Assembly (NCBI RefSeq): GCF_021735935.1
Contig: NZ_WMDZ01000001.1
Coordinates: forward strand, 1,488,001 to 1,552,000
DNA: 64,000 nt
Direction: 5' to 3'
Source: Sulfitobacter sp. M39
GTDB taxonomy: Bacteria; Pseudomonadota; Alphaproteobacteria; Rhodobacterales; Rhodobacteraceae
The position numbers and the translations under genes are program-made. Below the pieces are notes generated by a model, which saw only the letters and a list, made by a program, of their open reading frames with translations, was not told where the DNA came from and made no database searches. The stretch's first letter is position 1, and every line of letters begins with the position of its first letter. Below, piece after piece: positions 1 to 9,475 of this stretch.

Positions 1-804
1 CGAGAACCAATCCCCCCAGAACTGGAACAGCGCCAGACCGATGGCCAAGGCACCGCCCAAAACCGCGCCTAGGTAGGGGATGAAGGTGACCAGACCGGCG
101 ATAAAGCCCACCACAAGGCCGAATTGCAGCCCCACCAGCATCAGCGCGATGGCATAGTAGGCGCCCAAAATCAGGCAGACGGTGCCCATGCCGCGGATGA
201 ACCCCGCCAGCGTGCGGTCGATGTCACGCGCAAGGCGACGGATCACCGGGGCGTGGTCGCGCGGCAGCAAACGGTCGATCTGGGCAACCATTCGGTCCCA
301 GTCCAGCAGCAGATAGACGGCAACCACCGGCACGATCACAAACAGCACCATCACGTTCAACAGCGTTGCCGCCGAGGAAATCGCCGTGTTCAGCACCTCG
401 CCGCCCCGTTCCTGAATGGTCGACCCGATAGAGTTGATCGAGCTGCGCAGGGTCGATCCTTCGACCAGCAGGGTGGGGAAACGTTCGGTCAGGAAGTTGG
501 TGAAATTGCGGGTCAGCTGGGGGGCGACCTCGAACAGGTTGATGGCCTGATTGATCAAGGTCGGGATCACCAGCAGCGCCATCAGCACAAAGATCAGCAA
601 GGCGACAAGCGTGATCACCATTGTGGCCATCGCGCGGCTTAGGCCAATCGCTTCGAGCCGGTCCGCCACGGGATCCAGGAAATAGGCAATCGCCGCCCCG
701 ATCAGAAACGGCAGCAGCACGTCACCGGTGAACCATAGGAACACCAGAAAAATCGCGCCCGCGACGCCCCAGTATTTCATCTGATCTCTGATAGGCAGGC
801 CCAT
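1..804 (-). CDS. AI-2E family transporter (PerM/TqsA type), C-terminus cut by window edge
   Basis: The reverse strand is open from ATG at 804 to base 1, giving 268 residues with no stop, so the gene runs off the left edge. The protein begins MGLPIRDQMKYWG, has a hydrophobic N-terminal helix followed by IGAAIAYFLDPVADRLE, a long helical loop rich in T, N and E, and a second hydrophobic half ending around GFIAGLVTFIPYLGAVLGG. This is the layout of the PerM/AI-2E permease family: polytopic inner-membrane proteins exporting small solutes or ions, with substrates mostly unknown. GAGGA lies just ahead of the chosen ATG. An internal ATG at 780 is the alternative start. The substrate cannot be told from sequence. 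Confidence 0.85.
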   Translation of the reverse strand, partial: MGLPIRDQMKYWGVAGAIFLVFLWFTGDVLLPFLIGAAIAYFLDPVADRLEAIGLSRAMATMVITLVALLIFVLMALLVIPTLINQAINLFEVAPQLTRNFTNFLTERFPTLLVEGSTLRSSINSIGSTIQERGGEVLNTAISSAATLLNVMVLFVIVPVVAVYLLLDWDRMVAQIDRLLPRDHAPVIRRLARDIDRTLAGFIRGMGTVCLILGAYYAIALMLVGLQFGLVVGFIAGLVTFIPYLGAVLGGALAIGLALFQFWGDWFS

Positions 805-952
805 GCCGCATCCTCGCATTCTGGTTTCGGTCGACATTGCGCAACGGGGCCGGTTTTTCAAGGCCCGTGGTGAAATGGATCGGCAGCACCCGCCGATGGG
901 GCAGGTGCCTTCGGCGAGGATTTAGAGCCATTTGGAAGCGGGCGTGGCGCGG

Positions 953-2314
953 TCAATGCAGGCGGACGCCCTGATCTTGCAGGGTTTTTTGTACGCGTTC
1001 CAGCGGCACGGCGTCCAGCGGGCAGCCCAAGGCTAGCGCAATTGCCGCTGCGACGCCCGCGCCTTGGCCCGCCACCGTGCAGCACGCCATGTTGCGCGTG
1101 GCCGCATGGGCGATTTTATCGCCGCCGATGGCACGCCCCGCGACGAGCAGATTCTTCACGCCCTTGGGCAGCATCGCGCGGTAGGGGATATGCATGTAGC
1201 GCCCCGTGGTGGGGATGATCAGCACGCCGTAGCCGTCGATGAACTCGGGGTAGATGCCGATACTGTCGTCAAAACGGGCCTGCTGGCGGACGTCGGTTTC
1301 GGTCATGTTGTAGACCGCGTCGATCTTGCGCGTGTCGCGGATGCCGATGCTCATGCCGAAATTGCGCAGCCGCGCGGTCTCGCAGCCCGGCGTATAGGCC
1401 TTGAGCGCGTCAATCGCGTGCATCGCTTGGGCGCGGCCCTCGATCTCGAAGCGGGTCATGCTGTTGGGGTCGGTGCCGTCGCATTCTGCAAGGTGGACGA
1501 GGTTCATATAGGTCATTTCGCCACTGTCATGCACAGCGCCCCATGTGCCCCCGATGGTATTGAGGTTGGCGGGCATACGCCCGTCGCGGATGGCCTGGGC
1601 AAAGGGTTTGGCCAGAAACGGAGAGAACATCGCGTCTTCCTTGCCATCGGTTTGGACCACCCATTCGCCCGTGGACCAATTGGCATAGGTCTGTGGGTCG
1701 GCCTTGACCCCCGCCATGAAGGCCGTCTTGTCGACGCCCGCGATGTGGAACATGACCGAGGCGGCCTGCATCTCCTCGACCGGGGTCTTGTAGGTCGGGG
1801 CACCGGCACGGTGGGCGACATCGGCGTCGCCCGTGGCGTCGATCACGATTTTGGCGAGGATCGCCTCGCGGCCCGCTTTTGATTCGACGATGACACCCCG
1901 GATCGTGTCGCCCTCCATGATGGGTGCTGCGAACTGGCGGTGCAGCATCGGGTGGATGCCGGCTTCGGTCACCAGCCGGTCGGCGACAAGTTTGAACCCC
2001 TCGCTGTCCAGCTCGTAGCTGAGCGATTGGGATTCAGGGCTGGCAGCCCCCATCGCCTTGGCGCGTTCCTCGAATTCCCAGCCGATGCCGCCCGCCTCTA
2101 TCGTCTGTTCATGGCGGTACCAGGCAAAGCCTTCGACCCCGACCACAGTGATATTGCCGCCAAAGCAGCCGAACCGGTCGAGCAGCGTCACCTCTGCCCC
2201 GGCGCGGGCGGCGGCGAGGGCCGCGGCCAGACCACCGGGGCCGGACCCGATCACCAGCACGCCGGTCTCGTGGATCACAGGGGTTTCGCGCGCGGGCTCT
2301 AGGATCATGGTCAT
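953..2314 (-). CDS. FAD-dependent oxidoreductase (FAD_oxidored family)
   Basis: 453 residues. A dinucleotide-binding motif GSGPGGLAAALAAARAG sits near residue 20, followed by LLDRFGCFGGN and GGNITVVGVEG, typical of the FAD-dependent oxidoreductase family PF12831. A C-terminal FAD contact region reads NLLVAGRAIGGDKIAHAATR and continues through VAGQGAGVAAA. The enzyme is probably cytosolic; the oxidised substrate is unknown. I start it at ATG 2314 (MTMILEP) because AAAGGACG precedes it by four bases. An upstream in-frame start at 2374 would add residues not typical of the family. It is transcribed divergently from proS with a repeat-bearing gap between them. Confidence 0.85.
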   Translation of the reverse strand: MTMILEPARETPVIHETGVLVIGSGPGGLAAALAAARAGAEVTLLDRFGCFGGNITVVGVEGFAWYRHEQTIEAGGIGWEFEERAKAMGAASPESQSLSYELDSEGFKLVADRLVTEAGIHPMLHRQFAAPIMEGDTIRGVIVESKAGREAILAKIVIDATGDADVAHRAGAPTYKTPVEEMQAASVMFHIAGVDKTAFMAGVKADPQTYANWSTGEWVVQTDGKEDAMFSPFLAKPFAQAIRDGRMPANLNTIGGTWGAVHDSGEMTYMNLVHLAECDGTDPNSMTRFEIEGRAQAMHAIDALKAYTPGCETARLRNFGMSIGIRDTRKIDAVYNMTETDVRQQARFDDSIGIYPEFIDGYGVLIIPTTGRYMHIPYRAMLPKGVKNLLVAGRAIGGDKIAHAATRNMACCTVAGQGAGVAAAIALALGCPLDAVPLERVQKTLQDQGVRLH

Positions 2315-2425
2315 GGGGCGTCCTTTGTGGATTCGTGAAGCTGACAAGAAACGCGTCTGCGCGCCGAGGGTCAATCGGTTGCGGGACGCGGGACTTGGTG
2401 CCCCGCTGTGGGTGGACGCTTCTTG

Positions 2426-2485
2426 ATGCCCCGTCTGTCGGTGCCCCTTCTGTTCGTGCCCCTTCTGTTCGTGCCCCTTCTGTTC
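2426..2485. repeat. 15-bp tandem repeat, three exact copies plus one degenerate
   Basis: The unit GTGCCCCTTCTGTTC occurs at 2441-2455, 2456-2470 and 2471-2485. A diverged copy (11 of 15 bases) occupies 2426-2440. It lies in the divergent gap between the FAD oxidoreductase and proS, so copy number could vary by slippage and alter promoter spacing. Confidence 0.85.
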
Positions 2486-2546
2486 GTGATTGTCTCGGCG
2501 CGGGGATTATCATAGTCAGGTGCCAATTCACTCTGAGAGGATCATC

Positions 2547-3887
2547 ATGCGTCTGTCCCGTTATTTTTTGCCTGTGCTCAAGGAAAACCCCTCTGAGGCG
2601 CAGATTGTCAGCCACCGGTTGATGCTGCGGGCGGGCATGATCAAGCAATCGGCGGCGGGGATCTATTCGTGGCTGCCGCTTGGCTTCAAGGTGCTGCGCA
2701 AGATCGAAAACATCGTGCATGAAGAACAGCAGCGCGCGGGCCACATCCCGATGCTGATGCCGACGCTGCAATCGGCGGATCTGTGGAAGGAATCCGGCCG
2801 CTTTGACGCCTATGGCCCCGAGATGCTGCGCATCAAGGACCGTCAGGACCGCGATATGCTGTATGGTCCCACGAACGAGGAAATGATCACCGATATCTTC
2901 CGCAGCCACGTCGGGTCGTACAAGGACCTGCCGATGACACTGTACCACATCCAGTGGAAATTCCGCGACGAGGTCCGCCCCCGTTTCGGCGTCATGCGCG
3001 GCCGCGAGTTCCTGATGAAGGACGGCTATACCTTTGATCTGACGAAAGAAGATGCGCTGCACGCCTACAACCGCCATCTGGTGACCTATCTGCGCAGCTA
3101 TGAACGCATGGGTTTGCAGGCGATTCCGATGCGTGCGGATTCCGGCCCGATCGGCGGCGACGACACACATGAGTTCCTCGTACTGGCGGAAACCGGCGAA
3201 TCCGAGGTGTTTTATGACAGCCAGATCACCGAGCTGAAGTTCGGCGACCGCGAGATCGATTATGATTCCGTTGACGAGTGTCAGGCGGTGATGGAGGAGT
3301 TCACCTCGCGCTATGCCCGCACGGACGAGACCCATGACGAAGCGCTTTTTGCCGAAGTCCCCGCCGAACGCCAGCGTAGCGCGCGCGGGATCGAAGTGGG
3401 GCAGATCTTCTATTTCGGGACGAAGTATTCCGAACCGATGGGGGCGACCGTACAGGGGCCTGATGGCAAGCCTGTGCCGGTGCACATGGGGTCGCACGGC
3501 ATCGGCGTCAGCCGTCTGCTGGGCGCGATCATCGAAGCATCGCATGACGACAAGGGCATCATCTGGCCCGAGGGGGTGACACCGTTCCATGTGGGGATTG
3601 TGAACCTCAAGCAGGGCGACGAACAGGCGGATGCGGCCTGTGACGCGCTATATGCCAGCCTGCAGGCTCTGGGGCTGGACCCGCTGTATGACGACACCAA
3701 GGAACGCGCGGGCGGCAAGTTCGCGACGATGGACCTGATCGGCCTGCCATGGCGGATCACCGTCGGGCCGCGGGGGCTGAAAAACGGCGTGGTAGAGCTC
3801 ACCTCGCGCCGCACCGGCGAAAGTGAAGAGATGACGCCCGAGGCCGCGGTTGAAAAGATCGCCGGGATTTATCGCGGTATCGCTTAA
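2547..3887 (+). CDS. proS: Proline--tRNA ligase
   Basis: 446 residues, the short alphaproteobacterial ProRS form lacking the long editing insertion of the E. coli type. It charges tRNA-Pro with proline using ATP in the cytosol. Class II motifs are visible: motif 1 around [15 protein letters not shown], motif 2 around [18 protein letters not shown], and motif 3 [13 protein letters not shown]. The anticodon-binding domain follows and ends in [11 protein letters not shown]. Start ATG 2547 is preceded by GAGAGGATC; an upstream in-frame start at 2490 would run into the repeat region. Single housekeeping gene, about 70 bp ahead of the DUF2937 gene. Confidence 0.97.
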   Translation: MRLSRYFLPVLKENPSEAQIVSHRLMLRAGMIKQSAAGIYSWLPLGFKVLRKIENIVHEEQQRAGHIPMLMPTLQSADLWKESGRFDAYGPEMLRIKDRQDRDMLYGPTNEEMITDIFRSHVGSYKDLPMTLYHIQWKFRDEVRPRFGVMRGREFLMKDGYTFDLTKEDALHAYNRHLVTYLRSYERMGLQAIPMRADSGPIGGDDTHEFLVLAETGESEVFYDSQITELKFGDREIDYDSVDECQAVMEEFTSRYARTDETHDEALFAEVPAERQRSARGIEVGQIFYFGTKYSEPMGATVQGPDGKPVPVHMGSHGIGVSRLLGAIIEASHDDKGIIWPEGVTPFHVGIVNLKQGDEQADAACDALYASLQALGLDPLYDDTKERAGGKFATMDLIGLPWRITVGPRGLKNGVVELTSRRTGESEEMTPEAAVEKIAGIYRGIA

Positions 3888-3959
3888 CCTTGTAACGACG
3901 GGGCTTAAAGAACGGGGGCGGATCATGAAGCGCTGCGCAACGGACCTTTGGGGCGTTTC

Positions 3960-4472
3960 ATGATCCTGCGGGCGCTGACCCTTGCTGGCGGTGTGGCGGG
4001 CGCGGCGATAAGCTCGCAATTCCCCGAATACTCGCAGCAATATCTGCAACGGCTGGGGGGTGCTGTCGATGCGCTGCACGAGGTCGTTGCCGATTTCGAT
4101 GCCAGTGCCCAAGCGGTTGGCCTGTCACGCAGCGATGCCTTGGCGCAGATGACCGGCACCGCGTTTATGGAGCGTCGCCGCGCCGATATGGCCGCGACCA
4201 TTACCCGCTACGAGACATTGCAAACCGCCCTGACCCGATTGCAGGGGCAGGGGCCTTTCATGCGCGCCTACCATCTGCCGCAGATGTCGGACCCGCAGAT
4301 CGCGGGGGCGGCGTGGCAGGCGTTTCAGCCCGCCGTACCGTTGAACTTTGCCGGGGTGGTGTTTGCGGGTGTGGGCTTTGTCGCGGGCGGCTTGGGGCTG
4401 GGTGTATTGCTGCGACTGTTACGCGCCCCGTTCCGGCGGCGCGGCACCCGCATACCGGCGCAGGGCCGCTGA
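3960..4472 (+). CDS. DUF2937 family membrane protein
   Basis: 170 residues. An N-terminal hydrophobic stretch (MILRALTLAGGVAGAAISSQ) is followed by PEYSQQYLQRLGGAVDAL and a helical soluble centre. A second membrane helix lies near residues 130-150 (FAGVVFAGVGFVAGGLGLGVLLRLL), and the tail is basic. The order of N-terminal anchor, PEYxQQYxQRLGGA and C-terminal helix is what I know for DUF2937, a family without assigned function. ATG 3960 has GGGGCG upstream; a TTG at 3948 is in frame but less likely. An inner-membrane protein with both ends anchored is inferred. Confidence 0.75.
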   Translation: MILRALTLAGGVAGAAISSQFPEYSQQYLQRLGGAVDALHEVVADFDASAQAVGLSRSDALAQMTGTAFMERRRADMAATITRYETLQTALTRLQGQGPFMRAYHLPQMSDPQIAGAAWQAFQPAVPLNFAGVVFAGVGFVAGGLGLGVLLRLLRAPFRRRGTRIPAQGR

Positions 4473-4513
4473 CACGCGCGCCTTTACCTGCGGTACACGC
4501 TGCCGCGACCACT

Positions 4514-4543
4514 CCTCGCTTGACCCTATTCCTCGCTTGACCC
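4514..4543. repeat. Short direct repeat (13 bp, period 17)
   Basis: CCTCGCTTGACCC occurs at 4514-4526 and again at 4531-4543 in the 125-bp gap before lolE. Each copy carries a TTGACC -35-like hexamer, but I see no convincing -10 at the right distance. Confidence 0.5.
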
Positions 4544-4597
4544 GATGCGCCGAAACCGCGAGGTTGCGCGCGATTGATCCCAGATCGGAACCATCCC

Positions 4598-5893
4598 TTG
4601 GCCAAACCAGTATCCTCGACACCGCCCTTCGCCCCTTTTGAATGGATGATCGCCTGGCGCTATCTGCGTGCGCGCCGCGCCGAAGGCGGCGTGAGCGTGA
4701 TGACCTGGATCAGCCTGATCGGGATCACGCTGGCGGTTTTTGCCCTGATCGCGACCCTTGCCGTGCGGTCGGGCTTTCGGGCTGAATTCGTCGATACGAT
4801 CCTTGGGGCCAATGCCCATGTGACCGTGTATAATATGGCGTCGGTGGATGAGAACGGCGTGTCCCAGACGGGGATACCCGATTACACCGAGATGGCCGCG
4901 CGTGCGGCCCAGGTGCCGGGCGTGACACAGGTGGCCCCTTTGGTGCGCGGTCAGGTGATGGCCAACAAGGGGCAGGCCAACGCGGGGATCGAGATTTTCG
5001 GCATTGATGCCGACGATCTGGCCAATATCCCGCGCATCGCCAACCCCGAAACCGCCGACGGCGATCTGGCCGATTTCGAACAGGGCATCGCCATCGGGTC
5101 CGGCGTGGCACAAGCACTGCGGGTCGGCTTGGGCGACACGATCAAGATCATCTCGCCGAACGGGGTGAAAACCGCCTTTGGCACATCGCCCCGCGTGAAT
5201 GGCTACGAGGTGACCTATATCTTCTCGGCCGGGCGCTATGACATCGACCGCACCCGCGCCTATCTGCCTCTGGCCGAGGCGCAATCCTTCTTCAACCGCG
5301 AAGGCGTCGCCGACGAGCTTGAGGTGATGGTCGAAAACCCCGACAGCGTGGATGATCTGACCGTGCCGCTGCTATCCGCCGCGGGGGAACGCGGCCTGAT
5401 CTGGACGTGGCGCGATGCGTCGGGGTCGTTCCTGAACGCGCTTGATATCGAAGACCGCGTGATGTTCGTGATCCTCAGCATCCTTGTCTTGATCGCGGCG
5501 ATGAATATCGTCTCGGGCCTGATCATGCTGGTCAAGAACAAGGGGCGCGACATCGGGATCCTGCGCACCATGGGCCTAAGCGAAGGGTCGATCCTGCGCG
5601 TGTTCTTCATCTGCGGGGCCTTCACGGGCATCATCGGCACCGCGATGGGGGTGATCCTTGGCTGTCTCTTTGCGCTTTATGTCGATCAGATTTTTGCCGT
5701 CGTGAACTACCTCTCGGGGGGCAACGCATGGGATCCGTCGATCCGCGGCATCTACTTCCTGCCCGCCAAACTGCAATTCGGTGACGTGATGTCGGCCATC
5801 GGCCTGTCGCTTGGCCTGTCGTTCGTCGTCACCATCTTCCCCGCGCGCCGTGCCGCGCGCATGAACCCAGTCGAGGCGCTGCGCTATGAATGA
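4598..5893 (+). CDS. lolE: Lipoprotein-releasing ABC transporter permease (LolC/LolE family)
   Basis: About 431 residues. [48 protein letters not shown] is the classic LolC/E N-terminus with the first membrane helix. A large periplasmic domain follows, then three C-terminal helices, including [24 protein letters not shown], the FtsX/MacB-type coupling segment. With LolD it extracts mature lipoproteins from the inner membrane and passes them to LolA. The start is uncertain: TTG 4598 (MAKPVSS) agrees best with relatives I remember, while TTG 4574 is in frame upstream. Its stop overlaps the lolD start by 8 bp, showing translational coupling. A single permease gene suggests a homodimeric LolF-like arrangement. 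Confidence 0.92.
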   Translation: MAKPVSSTPPFAPFEWMIAWRYLRARRAEGGVSVMTWISLIGITLAVFALIATLAVRSGFRAEFVDTILGANAHVTVYNMASVDENGVSQTGIPDYTEMAARAAQVPGVTQVAPLVRGQVMANKGQANAGIEIFGIDADDLANIPRIANPETADGDLADFEQGIAIGSGVAQALRVGLGDTIKIISPNGVKTAFGTSPRVNGYEVTYIFSAGRYDIDRTRAYLPLAEAQSFFNREGVADELEVMVENPDSVDDLTVPLLSAAGERGLIWTWRDASGSFLNALDIEDRVMFVILSILVLIAAMNIVSGLIMLVKNKGRDIGILRTMGLSEGSILRVFFICGAFTGIIGTAMGVILGCLFALYVDQIFAVVNYLSGGNAWDPSIRGIYFLPAKLQFGDVMSAIGLSLGLSFVVTIFPARRAARMNPVEALRYE

Positions 5894-6569
5894 TCCTGTT
5901 TTGCGGCTCTCGGGGATTGGCAAATCCTACAACCCCGGCCAACCGAACGAAGTCAAGGTGCTGCGCGGCATCGACCTGACCGTCGCCGCCGGAGAGGTCG
6001 TCGCACTGGTCGCTCCCTCTGGCGCGGGCAAGTCAACGCTGCTGCATATCGCGGGTCTGCTGGACACGCCCGACACCGGCACGGTCGAGATTGGCGGCAC
6101 CGATATGACAGGGCAGTCCGATCGCAAACGCACCGGCGTGCGGCGGCGCGATGTGGGTTTTATCTACCAGTTCCACCACCTGCTGCCTGAATTTTCCGCG
6201 CTGGAAAACATCGTGTTGCCGCAGCTTGCAAACGGTGTCTCGCAGTCCGAGGCGCAGACCCGCGCGCTGTCCCTGTTGGACGAGGTCGGCATCAGTCACC
6301 GCGCCGACCACCGCCCTGCGGCGCTGTCGGGCGGCGAACAGCAACGGGTCGCTTTCTGTCGTGCGCTGGCCAATGCGCCGCGGCTGCTGCTGGCGGATGA
6401 GCCCACAGGCAACCTTGATCCGACCACCTCGGATCAGGTCTTTGCCGCGCTGATGACGCTGGTGCGGGGCACGGGGCTGTCGGCGGTAATCGCGACCCAT
6501 AACCTTGAACTTGCCGCGCGGATGGACCGCCAGATCCGGCTTGAAGCAGGGCAGCTCGTCGCGCTTTGA
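5886..6569 (+). CDS. lolD: Lipoprotein-releasing ABC transporter ATP-binding protein LolD
   Basis: 227 residues. Walker A reads APSGAGKST at about 43-51, with Ala where Gly is more usual in the first position. The signature is [11 protein letters not shown] and Walker B is [12 protein letters not shown], the TGNLD ending being characteristic of the LolD/MacB/FtsE group. It supplies ATP hydrolysis for lipoprotein release and acts at the cytosolic face of the inner membrane. The ATG lies inside the final codons of lolE (8-bp overlap), so the two are one operon. Confidence 0.95.
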   Translation: MNDPVLRLSGIGKSYNPGQPNEVKVLRGIDLTVAAGEVVALVAPSGAGKSTLLHIAGLLDTPDTGTVEIGGTDMTGQSDRKRTGVRRRDVGFIYQFHHLLPEFSALENIVLPQLANGVSQSEAQTRALSLLDEVGISHRADHRPAALSGGEQQRVAFCRALANAPRLLLADEPTGNLDPTTSDQVFAALMTLVRGTGLSAVIATHNLELAARMDRQIRLEAGQLVAL

Positions 6570-6651
6570 GGCGGCTGCCTTAATTTATCCTTACCCAGAC
6601 CCAACTGGTGCCACGAGCAGGGGGCAAACTGTGTCAAAACAGGATGCTGCC

Positions 6652-7398
6652 ATGTCACCTTTGCTCATCATGCTCTTTGCCGCTTTCGGCCCTATGCTGG
6701 CCGTGTTTGACCCGTTTGGCGATGATACGGAGGATGAGCCCGAGGATGAAGAAATCCCCATCGGCATGCCCGATATGGGGACGACCACGGGCGCAGGCAT
6801 GGACGATGCGCTGACCCCCGACCCGGCAGAGCCTGAATCCGACGCGCCAACCGACACGCCAACAGATGCGGCGACCGAGGAGGATTCCACGGTGGAAAAT
6901 ATCGACGACACCGAGGAAACCCCCGAGGTTGAGGCACAGTCGCAAACCGGCACGGCGGGGGATGATACATTACAAGGCACCGACGGGCGCGACATCCTGT
7001 TTGGTGGGCAGGGCAATGACACGCTTTCGGGCGGGGTCAACGCCCAAGACGGCAATGACGACGGGGTCGCGGACGAGCTGATTGGCGAAGATGGCGACGA
7101 CAGCCTGCGATTGGGGGCGAGTGACACCGGCATCGGGGGCACGGGCGCGGACAGTTTCACCGCGATCTACGGTGCGACAGGCGGGATCACGGTCACCGAT
7201 TATGACGTCGGCACAGATGCGCTGATTGTCGAAACCGACGATGAAAACGCCGCTGTCACCGATCAGACCGTCTCGGATGGAGAGTTGACGGTCACGCTCA
7301 GCACAGGGCTCACCATCACCCTGCCTGGGGTCGAAAACCCCTTGGCGGATGACGAAATCCTCTTTGTGCTGACCAACCCGCTACAAGACGAGGCCTGA
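6652..7398 (+). CDS. Acidic calcium-binding RTX-like repeat protein
   Basis: About 248 residues. A short hydrophobic N-terminus (MSPLLIMLFAAFGPMLAVF) is followed by a strongly acidic, Pro/Thr-rich linker of some 80 residues, then RTX nonapeptides (GTAGDDTLQGTDGRD, LFGGQGNDTLSGG) and looser copies, and a C-terminal beta-rich tail with TDYDVGTDALIVE. Such repeats bind calcium in secreted alphaproteobacterial proteins, often exported by type I systems; no transporter genes are adjacent. ATG 6652 is chosen for the helix immediately after it; GTG 6631, with a good AGGGGG upstream, is a serious alternative. Function unknown. Confidence 0.75.
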   Translation: MSPLLIMLFAAFGPMLAVFDPFGDDTEDEPEDEEIPIGMPDMGTTTGAGMDDALTPDPAEPESDAPTDTPTDAATEEDSTVENIDDTEETPEVEAQSQTGTAGDDTLQGTDGRDILFGGQGNDTLSGGVNAQDGNDDGVADELIGEDGDDSLRLGASDTGIGGTGADSFTAIYGATGGITVTDYDVGTDALIVETDDENAAVTDQTVSDGELTVTLSTGLTITLPGVENPLADDEILFVLTNPLQDEA

Positions 7399-7404
7399 TC
7401 CGCC

Positions 7405-7839
7405 TCAGGCTTGCTGGGTTAACCAGACACCGGCACACATCAAGGCAATGCCAGCGGCCCGCGCGGCCCCCAAGGGCGAGACCTGCGCGCCGAACAGCCC
7501 GAAATGGTCAATCGCCGCGGCGCTGAAAAGCTGGCCCACCAGAACAAAGAACACCGCGTTGCCGACGCCGAAATGCGGCGCGATAAAGGTGATCGACAGG
7601 ATGTAGAAGGCCACCAGAAATCCGGCCAACAGCAAGTGTTTCGGTGCCGCGGGGATTTGCGCAAACCCTTGCCGCCCCACCAGCATCGCGACCAGTAAGC
7701 TGACCGAAAAAGCTATCACAAACAGCACAGTAGCCGCTGCCGCGGGGGATCCGATCCGGCTACCAAGCCCTGCGTTCAACGCGGCCAGAACGGGAATGCC
7801 AACCCCGGCCAAAAGCATCACAACTGCATAATGCGCCAT
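7405..7839 (-). CDS. DMT-superfamily transporter, YdcZ (DUF606) type
   Basis: 144 residues, almost entirely hydrophobic, with about five membrane helices. It carries the family pattern PVLAALNAGLGSRIGSP near the N-terminus and NAVFFVLVGQLFSAAAIDHFGLFG near residues 90-115. YdcZ/DUF606 proteins are small drug/metabolite-type carriers of unknown substrate in the inner membrane. ATG 7839 has AGGGA six bases upstream. It converges on the RTX-like gene with a 6-bp gap and lies divergently from the cytochrome gene. Confidence 0.85.
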   Translation of the reverse strand: MAHYAVVMLLAGVGIPVLAALNAGLGSRIGSPAAAATVLFVIAFSVSLLVAMLVGRQGFAQIPAAPKHLLLAGFLVAFYILSITFIAPHFGVGNAVFFVLVGQLFSAAAIDHFGLFGAQVSPLGAARAAGIALMCAGVWLTQQA

Positions 7840-7930
7840 GAGAGTCCCTAATCTTTCCCGTTTCTTGATCCAGATCATGGCGAAGACCCCCGCCAAGGGC
7901 AAGCATCCCCGTGACCTACCGGAGGATCAT

Positions 7931-8362
7931 ATGATGAAAACCACAATTGCCCTCGGCGTGCCGCTGCTCTTGGGGCTGGCCGCCTGTATGCCCGCACAAA
8001 CCCCGCCCGATGCCCCCGACCGCGCGGAAGGGGCAGCATTTTTTGCCGAGAACTGTGTGCAATGCCACGGGCTGAACGCCCAAGGGGCCGGTGCCGCGGC
8101 CAAGGGCCTGCGCCCGCAGCCGCGCGACCTGACCCTACTGGCGCGCGACAATGGCGGGCGGTTTCCGCAGACCAAAACGCTGGCCTATATCTATGGCGAC
8201 CCGGCGGGCGATGCCACAGACAGCCACCTCCAACGGGTGATGCCGCACTTTGGCGAGGGTATGGCGCTGGATCTGGTGCCTGTCGATCTGGATGGCCAGC
8301 TGACGCCCACACCCCGGGTGCTGGCGGGGCTGCTGGTCTACCTTGAAAGCATCCAGCGTTAA
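7931..8362 (+). CDS. Lipoprotein-type class I cytochrome c
   Basis: 143 residues. A signal sequence with lipobox-like LGLAAC at about residues 15-20 is followed by the haem c motif CVQCH near residue 43. Later methionines (VMPHFGEGM) can supply the distal ligand. It is likely a small electron carrier tethered to the periplasmic side of the inner membrane. GGAGG stands five bases before ATG 7931. The redox partner is unknown. Its end overlaps the end of the convergent downstream gene by 4 bp. Confidence 0.88.
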   Translation: MMKTTIALGVPLLLGLAACMPAQTPPDAPDRAEGAAFFAENCVQCHGLNAQGAGAAAKGLRPQPRDLTLLARDNGGRFPQTKTLAYIYGDPAGDATDSHLQRVMPHFGEGMALDLVPVDLDGQLTPTPRVLAGLLVYLESIQR

Positions 8363-9039
8363 CTACAAATCCCGTTCACCTCGACCCCGTCCCAGGGCAT
8401 CCGCACCGCATAGGGCCGGCTTTGGGGCAGGGGTGCTATGGGCATCTCTTGCGAGATCAGCGCATGCAGCCGTTTGGTGCGCGGTGCCTGCGGGTCCAAC
8501 GCACGACAGCAGACGAATTCCTCGACGATAGAGCCTTGTTGTTCAAAGGCAAAATCCAGAAACTTCGGGTCGCTCTCCAGATCAAAGAGATACGGGTCCG
8601 CCCCGCCGCTATGTTCAAACGCCGCGCGCAGCGGCGAATAGCCCGTCGTCTTGCGGTTCTGCCATTGCCAGATATGGGTCAGCTCATGGGCAAAGATCAT
8701 CGCCGCGATCAGCCCGATCCGGTCGGGATAGTCGGGCAGGTAATCGTCCAGATACCAGTCTTCGTCAAACAGCACCGTATTCCACAGCGCCACGGCGGCG
8801 GGTTTGGTGGTGATCACCTCGCCCACCTTTTCGGGCGGCAGGATACGTTCACGACAGGTCGTGCGCGGCCGCGCCTTACGCGTCATCGTCACCCCGCGCG
8901 AGGGCGACCCGTCATGCAGCCGCACCTTGGGGTAATCGAGCGTATCCCCCATGATATCACCCGCGAACAGCAGCTCATTCTGCGTCAACGGCCGCCCGCA
9001 AGAGGCAAGAAACATAAGGAGGATGAAGGCGCGGATCAT
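8359..9039 (-). CDS. HExxH-containing lipoprotein, metallopeptidase-like
   Basis: 226 residues with a lipoprotein signal (MIRAFILLMFLASC) and a central zinc-metallopeptidase-like motif HELTHIWQWQN at about 117-127. A conserved-looking EEFVCCRALD follows about 55 residues later and could supply a third ligand. Relatives in Rhodobacteraceae are often labelled 'vgr related protein', a name that says little about function. It is probably anchored in a membrane on the periplasmic side. No substrate or partner is evident from the neighbours. It converges on the cytochrome gene and overlaps it by 4 bp. Confidence 0.7.
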   Translation of the reverse strand: MIRAFILLMFLASCGRPLTQNELLFAGDIMGDTLDYPKVRLHDGSPSRGVTMTRKARPRTTCRERILPPEKVGEVITTKPAAVALWNTVLFDEDWYLDDYLPDYPDRIGLIAAMIFAHELTHIWQWQNRKTTGYSPLRAAFEHSGGADPYLFDLESDPKFLDFAFEQQGSIVEEFVCCRALDPQAPRTKRLHALISQEMPIAPLPQSRPYAVRMPWDGVEVNGICS

Positions 9040-9102
9040 GCCGAAACGTTGAGTGAAAGCGCAGGGCGGATCAAGCGGTATTTTTCACGTGAGACCCGTG
9101 TT

Positions 9103-9352
9103 GAAACCTTCCGGGGGAAGGTTTCAGGGTCGAACGGGCGGAGCCCCGGGGGTGGGCTATCGGACGCAGCGGATATCCGCCGGAACAGATGTTGAGGGCT
9201 GCGCCCGACCTCGGGCCGAAGGCCGTCTCGCGAAAGGTCCAGTGGACCTTTCGAGGCCGTAGGGATGCGTCAGCATCGAGGGTGCATGAAATGCGCCCTC
9301 CCCGTGGGGGAGGTCGGGCGCGGCCCGAGGCGGGGCCTCGGGCTGATGTTGA
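9103..9352. repeat. GC-rich hairpin repeat element between genes
   Basis: In this 436-bp gap I see nested inverted repeats: GAAACCTTCC at 9103-9112 with its complement at 9116-9125; CGAAAGGTCC at 9231-9240 with 9244-9253; and GCGCCCGACCTC at 9201-9212 with 9310-9321, which closes a stem of about 120 bases. A further stem CCCGAGG/CCTCGGG lies near 9324-9342. GATGTTGAGG occurs at 9189-9198 and again at 9343-9352, flanking the main structure as direct repeats. No reading frame looks coding. This resembles a dispersed non-autonomous element (REP- or MITE-like). Confidence 0.6.
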
Positions 9353-9475
9353 GGCTGACCAAAGTTCTCAACTTGGGTGCGATGTTAGGGGAGAGTGATG
9401 TAGTGTCAGATAGTTAAAATAGACGCGACATCGCTTAAAAATTGCTACGAATGTTTCTGAGGGGGACCATCATCG

